Shown: positions 42,655 to 53,187 of the stretch, piece by piece
Numbering within the stretch: the stretch's first letter is position 1
Layout: each line of letters starts with the position of its first letter
Origin: Duganella radicis
GTDB lineage: Bacteria; Pseudomonadota; Gammaproteobacteria; Burkholderiales; Burkholderiaceae_D
Assembly (NCBI RefSeq): GCF_009720825.1
Contig: NZ_WNKY01000005.1
Span: forward strand, 1-64,000
Direction of reading: 5' to 3'
Length of the DNA stretch: 64,000 nt
The notes under the pieces: generated by a model
What the model saw: the letters and a program-made list of their open reading frames with translations, nothing else
Databases searched by the model: none
Told to the model about the DNA's origin: nothing
Made by a program: the position numbers and the translations under genes

Positions 42655-44028
42655 TTAGCCAGTTGGCGCCAGCGGCAGCACGATGCGCGCCACCAGCCCC
42701 GGCGCCCCGTCCTCCAGCACCAGCCGGCCGCCGTGCGAGGTGGCGGTGGCGCTGACGATGGACAGCCCCAGTCCATTGCCCGGCATGTGGCGGCTTTTGT
42801 CTAGGCGATAAAAGCGCTGCGTGACCTTGTCGCGCTCTCCATCCGGAATGCCGGGACCATTGTCGTGCACCGAGATCGAGGCGTCGCCGTGATGCAGGCC
42901 GGCGCGCACGCGGATGGTGGAGCCGGGGCCGGCGTACTTGATGGCGTTGTCCAGCAGGCTGGCGACGGCGCTGGCCAGCAGGTTGCGGTCGCCGTCCACG
43001 TACAGCGAATCCGGCGCATCCACGGTCAGCTTGATGTCGCTGTCTTCGGCGATGGCTTCGTACATCTCGCCGATGTCGGCCACCACGCGGCCCAGGTCCA
43101 GCCGTTCGAACAGGCGGCCGCGCATGCCCGATTCGGCTTCGGCGATTTGCAGCAGGCGTTCGAACAGGCGTATCAGGTCGTCGATATCGTCGATGGCGTC
43201 GTGCGCGGCGGTGGACAGGCGCGGCACCGTCATCTCGTGGCGCAGCGCGTCGTCCAGCCTGCCGCGAATGCGGCTCAGCGGCGTACGCAGGTCGTGGGCG
43301 ATGGCGTTGGAGACATGGCGTATGCCTTCCATCAGCAGTTCGATGCGGTCCAGCATGCGGTTGATGTCGCGGTTGAGCAGCGCGAATTCGTCATTGCCGG
43401 TGACCGGAATGCGCGGACTCAGGTCGCCCGCCTCGATCTGCGCGGCGGTGCGGCGGATCTCGCCCAGGCGCGCCTCGATGGTGCGGCGGAACAACAGCGC
43501 GCCGGCCACGGTCAGCATCAGCGACACGCAGGCGCCGGCCGCCAGCGCGCGCCAGATCACTTCGCGCACCGCCTCCTCCTCGCTCAGGTCACGGCCGACG
43601 ATCAGCGTGCCGCCTTGCACCAAAGGCCGCAGGTACAGGCGCGCCGGCGCGCGGCGGCCCTTGCGCAGCACTTCGGAGGTCACCATGTCCGGCGCATCGG
43701 CCACGCTGGGCCAGGAACCGAGATTGCCGGCCAGCGGCGTGCCGTCGGCGTCGAGGATCTGGAAGATTTCGCGGTCGCTGTCGACGCCGTCGCTCAGCAG
43801 GCGCTGTACTTCGGCCTTGAGCGAGGTGCGGCCGCCTTCGGCCACGTTGTCCAGCAGGCGCTCGGTCTGCGCCGTGATCTTGCCGTCGATATTCTGGTCG
43901 ATCACGCCGATGGTGCCGCTGTAGAACACCAGCGATACCGCCGCGATCGAAGCGATGCCCAGCAGGCCGTAGCCCAGCACCAGCTTGGCGGCGATCGAGG
44001 TGCGCAGCAAGGTAGGAATCCCGGGCAA
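42655..44028 (-). CDS. Sensor histidine kinase, EnvZ/QseC type
   Basis: A 457-residue kinase with two membrane helices (about 10-35 and 165-190) around a periplasmic sensor, then HAMP (RTIEARLGEIRRTAAQIEAGD), the H-box NAIAHDLRTPLSR, and ATPase boxes LLDNAIKY, DNGPGIPDG and GNGLGLSIV. The start is TTG at 44028, one base after the regulator stop, with CGGAG 7 bp upstream inside the regulator gene; no ATG fits. It pairs with the response regulator before it and closes the surface-polysaccharide gene string. Confidence 0.9.
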   Translation of the reverse strand: MPGIPTLLRTSIAAKLVLGYGLLGIASIAAVSLVFYSGTIGVIDQNIDGKITAQTERLLDNVAEGGRTSLKAEVQRLLSDGVDSDREIFQILDADGTPLAGNLGSWPSVADAPDMVTSEVLRKGRRAPARLYLRPLVQGGTLIVGRDLSEEEAVREVIWRALAAGACVSLMLTVAGALLFRRTIEARLGEIRRTAAQIEAGDLSPRIPVTGNDEFALLNRDINRMLDRIELLMEGIRHVSNAIAHDLRTPLSRIRGRLDDALRHEMTVPRLSTAAHDAIDDIDDLIRLFERLLQIAEAESGMRGRLFERLDLGRVVADIGEMYEAIAEDSDIKLTVDAPDSLYVDGDRNLLASAVASLLDNAIKYAGPGSTIRVRAGLHHGDASISVHDNGPGIPDGERDKVTQRFYRLDKSRHMPGNGLGLSIVSATATSHGGRLVLEDGAPGLVARIVLPLAPTG

Positions 44029-44029
44029 A

Positions 44030-44728
44030 CTACAGCTCCGACTCGTCCGGCGGCGTCACGCCCATGCGGTAGCCGACGCCGCGCAGGGTGTGGATCAGCA
44101 TCACCGGGAAGTCCTTGTCGACCTTGGCGCGCAGGCGCGAGATCTGCACGTCGATCACATTGGTCTGCGGATCGAAGTGGTAGTCCCACACCGATTCCAG
44201 CAGCATGGTGCGGGTCACCACCTGGTTCTCGTTGCGCATCAGGTATTCGAGCAGGCGGTATTCGCGCGGTTGCAGCGTGATGACCTTGTTGCCGCGCGTG
44301 ACGCGCAGCGTGCGCAGGTCCAGCCGCAGGTCGGCCACTTGCAGCTGGGTGCTGTCGGCACCGGGGGCGCTGCGGCGCAGCAGCGCCTCCACGCGCGCCA
44401 GCAATTCCGAGAACGCGAACGGTTTGGAGAGATAGTCGTCGGCGCCGCCGCGCAAGCCGCTGACGCGGGCGTCGATGGTGGTCATGGCGCTGACGATGAT
44501 GACCGGCGTCTGCTTGCCCAGCGCGCGCAGCTTGTCGACGATGGACAGGCCGTCGATGCGGCCCGGCAGCATGCGGTCGAGGATGATGATGTCCCACTCC
44601 TCGCTGGTGGCGAAATCGAGTCCGTCCGGGCCGGTGGCGGCGGCGGTCACGATGTAGCCGGCCTCGCGCAAACCCTTGCAGATGTAGTTGGAGGTTTCGG
44701 CTTCGTCTTCAATAACCAGGCAGCGCAC
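44030..44728 (-). CDS. OmpR family response regulator
   Basis: A 232-residue regulator. Receiver: EDEAET, phospho-Asp in IIILDRMLPG, Thr/Ser in VSAMTT and Lys in LSKPFAF. The C-terminal winged helix (about 135-225) has LDLRTLRVTRGNKVITLQPREYRLLEYL and TNVIDVQISRLRAKVD. It starts 34 bp after the last glycosyltransferase gene on the same strand, so it may be co-transcribed with the polysaccharide operon. The sensed signal is unknown. Confidence 0.93.
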   Translation of the reverse strand: MRCLVIEDEAETSNYICKGLREAGYIVTAAATGPDGLDFATSEEWDIIILDRMLPGRIDGLSIVDKLRALGKQTPVIIVSAMTTIDARVSGLRGGADDYLSKPFAFSELLARVEALLRRSAPGADSTQLQVADLRLDLRTLRVTRGNKVITLQPREYRLLEYLMRNENQVVTRTMLLESVWDYHFDPQTNVIDVQISRLRAKVDKDFPVMLIHTLRGVGYRMGVTPPDESEL

Positions 44729-44762
44729 GCGATTCTCCGGGATTCAATGGTAAGGGGATATT

Positions 44763-45878
44763 CTACCTTGGCCGGCCCGCCAGCTCGCGGTAGAGCGCAT
44801 GGTAGTTCTGCGCCATCTTCTCGGCGGTGAACAGCTCCCAGTAGCGCGCCTCGGCGCGGCGGCCCATTTGCGCCGCCAGCTCCGGGTTCTCCCACAGCGT
44901 GCGCATGGCCGCGCCCAGCGCGGCCGGATCGTCCGGCGGCACCACCAGGCCGGTATCGTTGTCGATGTTGATGTAGGTGGTGCCGGTGCCGATTTCGCTG
45001 GAGATCATCGGCTTGCCGTACATGGCGCCCTCCAGCAGCGAGATGCCAAAGGCTTCCGAGCGCAGGTGCGACGGGAACACCATGGCGTAGCTCAGTTCCA
45101 GCAGCGCCGCCTTGTCTTCCTCCGCCACCGCGCCGATGAACTGCACGTGGGTCAGGCCGAGGCGTTGCGCATGCCGTTTCAGTTCCTGCTCGATCGGGCC
45201 GGCGCCGACGATCACCACCGGGTAATCCACATTCGCCATCGCGTCCAGCAGGATGTGCAGGCCCTTGTAGTAGCGCAGCACGCCGACGAACAGGAAGAAA
45301 CGCTCGCCGCACTGGGCGCGCCATCTGGCCTTCAATGCCTCGGACGCCACCGGATAGATCGACTTGTCCAGCCCATAGGTGATGGTGCGGGTCTTGTGCG
45401 CAAAGCGCTTGAGCACCGGCGACGAGGCCATGTAGTTGGGCGAGGTCGCCACCACCGTATCGACGCTGCGCAGGAAGCGGCGCTTGAGCGGGCCGTACAC
45501 GCGCAACAGGTTCTTCTGGCGCACGATGTCCGAGTGGTAGGTCACCACGCTCGGCTTGTCGATGCGCGCCATGAAGTGGGCCAGATCCATGAAGGGCCAC
45601 GGGAAATGGTAGTGGATCACGTCCGCGTTGCGCGCCAGGCGCGCCAGCTTGCGAATGGCGGCAAACGAGAAACCGGTCGACGCCACTTCAAAGTCGAGCG
45701 GCACGCGATGCACGATGTGGCCGTCGATTTCAATCTCGGACGGGCCGCCGCGGCTCAGGGTCAGTACCTCGTTGGTCACGCCCAGGCGTCCGGTGCCGAC
45801 GCACAGCTGACGTATCACTTGCTCGATGCCGCCCCAGGTGTCGGGATAATAGGTCTTGTAGAAATGGAGGACGCGCAT
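44763..45878 (-). CDS. GT4 family glycosyltransferase
   Basis: A 371-residue GT-B enzyme. The N-terminal acceptor domain begins MRVLHFYKTYYPDTWGGIEQVI; the donor-binding domain has FLFVGVLRYYKGLHILLDA, VIVGAGPIE and the EX7E element SEAFGISLLEGAMYGKP. It follows another GT4 gene by 5 bp and probably adds a mannose or rhamnose in an O-antigen or exopolysaccharide, using the GDP-sugar made by the upstream gmd/rmd genes. The linkage cannot be read from sequence. Confidence 0.9.
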   Translation of the reverse strand: MRVLHFYKTYYPDTWGGIEQVIRQLCVGTGRLGVTNEVLTLSRGGPSEIEIDGHIVHRVPLDFEVASTGFSFAAIRKLARLARNADVIHYHFPWPFMDLAHFMARIDKPSVVTYHSDIVRQKNLLRVYGPLKRRFLRSVDTVVATSPNYMASSPVLKRFAHKTRTITYGLDKSIYPVASEALKARWRAQCGERFFLFVGVLRYYKGLHILLDAMANVDYPVVIVGAGPIEQELKRHAQRLGLTHVQFIGAVAEEDKAALLELSYAMVFPSHLRSEAFGISLLEGAMYGKPMISSEIGTGTTYINIDNDTGLVVPPDDPAALGAAMRTLWENPELAAQMGRRAEARYWELFTAEKMAQNYHALYRELAGRPR

Positions 45879-45883
45879 GGTAT

Positions 45884-47050
45884 TTAATGAGACAGTACTT
45901 GGTGATAAACGGCGACGGTACGGCGTGCCGCTTCATCCCAGGTCAGCTCCAGCGCGCGGCGCTTGCCGGCGGCGATGCAGCGCGCGCGCGCCGCGTCGTC
46001 GCGCGCCAGCGTGGTCATGGCCGCGGTGATGTCACCCACCGACAACGGATCGAATTCGACCGCCGCGCCGTTGGCCACTTCAGGCAGCGAGGTGGTGTTG
46101 GAACAGGCCACCGGCACGCCGGCGGCAAAGGCTTCCACCAGCGGCAGGCCGAAACCTTCGTGCAGCGATGGGAAGATGAAGGCGCCGGCGCCAGCGTACA
46201 GATGGCGCAGGTGACGGTCGTCGGTCAGCTGGTCCAGCCACACCACGTTCTCGCCGCGCTGCTGCGCGGCCTTGATGCGGCTGACCAGTTCCTCGCTGCG
46301 CCAGCCCGGCTGTCCGACAATCACCAGCTGGCGCGCGGAGCGCAGCACCGGCGGCAAGGCCAGATAAGCTTCCAGCAGGCGCTCGACGTTCTTGCGCGGC
46401 TGGAGCGTGCCGACGAACAGGAAGTAGCCTTCGCGCACACCGTGCAGGCCGAGCGTGACGTCGCGCTCATCGGCCGAAGGCGGGTCGAACCAGTGCGCGG
46501 CCACACCGTGGTGGACCACGCTGATCCTGTTTTCATCGACGCCGAAGTACTCGACCAGTTCGCGGATCGAATAATGCGAGCCGGTGATCACATGCTGCGC
46601 CTTGCGCGCCGCCTTGGCCTGCAACCAGTTCTTCAGCTTGCGCATTTTGGGGCGGGTCCACTCGGGATGCGAAATCGGCAGCGCGTCGTGCAACGTGGCC
46701 ACCACCGGGCAGTCCATGCGCACGATGCGATAATCGGTGGCGTGGAAGATGTCCAGCGGCTTGGCGTCCTTGCCCAGGGCCGCCTGGGTGCTCAGGTGCA
46801 CCGACGATGGCAGGATCAAGTCGCCCAGCGTCGCCAGCGGAAAGGACAACGGCAGCGCGCGGCCCAGTTGCAGTTTGCGGGCGTCGCCGTGCGGCGCGAA
46901 CGACAGCGGCAACACTTCCACGCCAGCCCGCGGCAGATGCGCCAGCAAGGCGCGGCTGTAAACGCCCAGGCCATCGAGGCGGCCGCCGGTCAGCACCGGT
47001 TCGGCCGTGGTCACGGACAGGCCGGTGCGCAAGGTGGCTTGCGTGTTCAC
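45884..47050 (-). CDS. GT4 family glycosyltransferase
   Basis: A 388-residue GT-B enzyme, different from its downstream neighbour. GGRLDGLGVYSRALLAHL near the start, TLHDALPISHPEW, FLFVGTLQPRKNVERLLEAY, VIVGQPGW and the EX7E motif HEGFGLPLVEAFAAGVP are the main features, similar to mannosyl/rhamnosyl transferases of the WbpX-Z kind. The ATG overlaps the rmd stop (ATGA), placing it in the GDP-rhamnose operon. Confidence 0.9.
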   Translation of the reverse strand: MNTQATLRTGLSVTTAEPVLTGGRLDGLGVYSRALLAHLPRAGVEVLPLSFAPHGDARKLQLGRALPLSFPLATLGDLILPSSVHLSTQAALGKDAKPLDIFHATDYRIVRMDCPVVATLHDALPISHPEWTRPKMRKLKNWLQAKAARKAQHVITGSHYSIRELVEYFGVDENRISVVHHGVAAHWFDPPSADERDVTLGLHGVREGYFLFVGTLQPRKNVERLLEAYLALPPVLRSARQLVIVGQPGWRSEELVSRIKAAQQRGENVVWLDQLTDDRHLRHLYAGAGAFIFPSLHEGFGLPLVEAFAAGVPVACSNTTSLPEVANGAAVEFDPLSVGDITAAMTTLARDDAARARCIAAGKRRALELTWDEAARRTVAVYHQVLSH

Positions 47051-47952
47051 GCCGAATACATCCAGCGCAGCGTGTCGGCCAGCGGCACCGTGTCCAGCGG
47101 GCCGCTGGCGGCCACCAGGCGGCGGTTGTCGCCCACCAGCCGTACCACTTCATTGGCGCGCACGAAGGCCGGATTGACGTGCACATTGATCTTGTAGCCG
47201 GCGATGTCGGCCATCATGTCCAGCGCCTCGCCCAGTGAATACGCGCTGCCCGAACAAATGTTGAAGGTGCCGCCGATGGCCGCCGGCGCGGCCAGCAGCT
47301 TGCGATAGCTGGCCGCGACCATGCGCACGTCGGAGAAATCGCGCCACACGTGCAGGTTGCCCAGTTCGATGTCGGCGGCTTTGCGGCGGAAGTGCGAAAC
47401 GATTTTCGGCAGCAGGAAGTTTTCGTGCTGACCGACGCCGGTGTAGTTGAAGGGACGAACGATCATCAACGGCAGCTTGTCCTGCCACAGGCGCGCCATG
47501 TATTCCATCGACAGCTTGCTGACGGCGTAATCATTGGCCGGCGCGGCCGGCACTTCTTCATGGATCACGCCGACGTCGGTATTGCCGTAGATATTGGCGC
47601 TGGACGCCAGCAACACGGCCGACGGCTTGCGCGCCAGGCCGGCCAGCGCCTCCAGCAGATTGCGGGTGCCGACCACGTTGACGCGGTAGATTTGTTCGAC
47701 GTCACCGTGCGCCACGAAAGCGATGGCCGCCAGGTGGGCCACCACGTCCGGCTGCACCTGCCGCACCACCTCGGCCAGGCCGGCGCGGTCCAGCAGGTCG
47801 ACGGCGAACTGGCGCTCGCCCGGCGCCTGGCCCGGCGTGACGGTGCCATACACTTCATAGCCGGCGGCGGCCAGCGCCTGCTCGACATAGCGGCCGGTGA
47901 AGCCGGACAAACCGGTAATCAGGGCGCGTTTGCCCAAACCTTCAGCGGCCAT
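47047..47952 (-). CDS. rmd: GDP-6-deoxy-D-mannose reductase-like epimerase/dehydratase
   Basis: A 301-residue extended SDR with LITGLSGFTGRYVEQAL (Rossmann glycines), Ser-x-Asn ASSANIYG and the catalytic YAVSK. VRPFNYTGVGQ and NLHVWRDFSDVRM are typical of Rmd, which reduces GDP-4-keto-6-deoxymannose to GDP-D-rhamnose. It follows gmd by 9 bp, which makes that substrate. Alternative: another 4-keto reductase forming GDP-talose; the Rmd assignment rests on context plus motif. Confidence 0.85.
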   Translation of the reverse strand: MAAEGLGKRALITGLSGFTGRYVEQALAAAGYEVYGTVTPGQAPGERQFAVDLLDRAGLAEVVRQVQPDVVAHLAAIAFVAHGDVEQIYRVNVVGTRNLLEALAGLARKPSAVLLASSANIYGNTDVGVIHEEVPAAPANDYAVSKLSMEYMARLWQDKLPLMIVRPFNYTGVGQHENFLLPKIVSHFRRKAADIELGNLHVWRDFSDVRMVAASYRKLLAAPAAIGGTFNICSGSAYSLGEALDMMADIAGYKINVHVNPAFVRANEVVRLVGDNRRLVAASGPLDTVPLADTLRWMYSA

Positions 47953-47961
47953 GAGGACTCC

Positions 47962-49071
<1,110 letters not shown>

Positions 49072-49121
49072 CTAACGAAAATCCGCGTTTTACATCACTT
49101 ACATCTTGTTACAGGGGAAAT

Positions 49122-49157
49122 AAAAAAGCCGGTCACCGCCCGTGGGCGGCAACCGGC
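49122..49157 (-). terminator. Rho-independent terminator after the malic enzyme gene
   Basis: On the minus strand GCCGGTTGCCGCCC and GGGCGGTGACCGGC (49157-49128) form an imperfect 14-bp stem with a 2-nt gap at the tip, followed by six T (49127-49122). It separates malic enzyme from gmd. Confidence 0.9.
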
Positions 49158-49171
49158 CTGATAAAACCAGT

Positions 49172-51493
<2,322 letters not shown>

Positions 51494-51804
51494 GCTTTAC
51501 TGCCTTCCCATATTTGTGCGATCGAAGGCCTATGATTTTATCAGACCAATTCTTTCATTTAAGTAGGTATTTTCACCAAGTGGCATGGCGGTTTGGGCCA
51601 TTTTTCCTGAACATCGCGGACGTTAGCCGAATTTTTGCCACAATAAACCATGGATAGGCTCAACATAATCAATTTTCACGAATCATTATGTTTGGCTATC
51701 AATCGATGAAATTTGATTGATATTGCAAATATTTCACCATGCGAAGCGTGCCTGTCCGTAATTCGACTAAGCTGAAGCCATCAACCGTTCATCAGGAGAA
51801 TTCC
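51494..51804. other. AT-rich intergenic region
   Basis: The 311 bp between the divergent maeB and a small gene hold no credible coding frame. The composition is clearly richer in A+T than its surroundings. One inverted repeat, ATCAATC (51698-51704) and GATTGAT (51715-51721), could be an operator. No other structure stood out. Confidence 0.45.
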
Positions 51805-52203
51805 ATGTCCGCCTTGATTGTGTCCAAACGCCTTCCCGAACCGGCCGGTGCCTCGCCGCAGGGCGCCGCCTGGCAACAATTGCTGCGCTGGCAGGAAAAT
51901 GCCCGGCAACTGGCGTTTGTCTACAGCCGTTCGCTCGGCGGACTGATCCACACCGGCCAGGGCAAGCTGGACCAGCTGACGCTGGACGCGGCCACCATCG
52001 AGGCCGGCGCCAGCAAGCTGTACATCGTGCTGGCCGGGGCCTCGTACGAAGCCGGGCCGCAGCTGTTCTTCACGCCCAATCTGCTGAGCCGCTTCCACGT
52101 CAACGGGGTGGCGGTGCGGCTGGCCAACCATGACTGGCTGTTCCTGTCCGATGAAAGCCTGCCCGCGCTGGGCGTGGAGCAACTGGTCAAGCGGCTACAA
52201 TAG
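51805..52203 (+). CDS. Conserved hypothetical protein upstream of thiL
   Basis: I do not recognise the family. The 132-residue soluble protein has no signal peptide or membrane segment. The N-terminal third has LLRWQENARQLAFVYSRSLGGLIHTGQG; the rest is mixed alpha/beta with regularly spaced hydrophobics and ends LGVEQLVKRLQ. CAGGAGAATTCC gives a strong start at 51805. Its stop is 3 bp before the thiL start, so it is probably co-transcribed with thiL. Confidence 0.75.
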   Translation: MSALIVSKRLPEPAGASPQGAAWQQLLRWQENARQLAFVYSRSLGGLIHTGQGKLDQLTLDAATIEAGASKLYIVLAGASYEAGPQLFFTPNLLSRFHVNGVAVRLANHDWLFLSDESLPALGVEQLVKRLQ

Positions 52204-52206
52204 CGC

Positions 52207-53187
52207 ATGCTCTCCGAATTTGACCTCATCAAGGAATACTTCCAGCGTCCCCGGCATGCCGCCGCCCCCCCGGTGGCGCTCGGCATCGGCGACGATTGCG
52301 CCCTGCTGGCGCCCACGCCCGGCATGCAGACCGCCATTTCCTCCGACATGCTGGTGGAAGGCCGCCATTTCTTTGCCGGCGCCGATGCCCTGAAGCTGGG
52401 CCACAAGTCGCTGGCGGTCAACCTGTCCGACCTGGCGGCCATGGGCGCGCGCCCGGTCGGCTTCACGCTGGCGCTGGCCCTGCCCGCCGCCGAGCGCGAC
52501 TGGCTGCAAGGCTTTTCGCAGGGCCTGTTCGCGCTGGCCGACGCCTTCAATATCGAACTGATCGGCGGCGACACCACCAGGGGCCCGCTCAACATCTGCA
52601 TCACCGTGTTTGGCGAAGTGGCGCCGGGCCGCGCCCTGCGCCGCGGCGCCGCCCTGGCCGGCGACGATATCTGGATTTCCGGCACGCTGGGCGACGCCCG
52701 CCTGGCGCTGGCCGATCTGCGCGGCGAGTTGGCGCAGCCGCTGGACGCGGCCAGCCAGCGCAGCGCCGCCGCGCGCCTGCACACGCCGGTGCCGCGCGTG
52801 GAGCTGGGCATGCTGCTGGCCGGGCAAGGCATCGCCCATGCGGCCATCGATATTTCGGATGGCCTGATCGGCGACCTCGGCCACATTCTGAAGCTGTCGC
52901 ACGTGGGCGCCACGCTGGACGTCGATGCGTTGCCGGCCGGCGACATCCTGGCCACGCGCGACACCGCCCTGCGGCGCGCCTACAGCGCCGCCGGCGGCGA
53001 CGATTACGAACTGTGCTTCACCGCGCCGGCCTCGGCGCGCGAGGCCGTCCTCGCGCTAGCGGGCAGCGTGGCCACGCCGGTCACGCGGGTCGGCCGCATC
53101 GAGGCGCAGGCGGGCCTGCGGCTGGTGGACGCCGGCGGCGCGCCGCTCGAGCTCCAGCTGGCCGGCTTCGATCACTTCACGTCCTGA
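52207..53187 (+). CDS. thiL: Thiamine-monophosphate kinase
   Basis: A 326-residue ThiL, which phosphorylates thiamine phosphate to the diphosphate cofactor. EFDLIKEYF at the start, GIGDDCALL, ISSDMLVEGRHF, LAVNLSDLAAMGA, LIGGDTTRGPLNICITVFGE and ISDGLIGDLGHIL are the conserved metal and ATP sites. In many Burkholderiales thiL is followed by pgpA and cinA; here a convergent c-di-GMP gene overlaps its last 16 bp and cinA lies beyond that gene. Confidence 0.95.
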   Translation: MLSEFDLIKEYFQRPRHAAAPPVALGIGDDCALLAPTPGMQTAISSDMLVEGRHFFAGADALKLGHKSLAVNLSDLAAMGARPVGFTLALALPAAERDWLQGFSQGLFALADAFNIELIGGDTTRGPLNICITVFGEVAPGRALRRGAALAGDDIWISGTLGDARLALADLRGELAQPLDAASQRSAAARLHTPVPRVELGMLLAGQGIAHAAIDISDGLIGDLGHILKLSHVGATLDVDALPAGDILATRDTALRRAYSAAGGDDYELCFTAPASAREAVLALAGSVATPVTRVGRIEAQAGLRLVDAGGAPLELQLAGFDHFTS

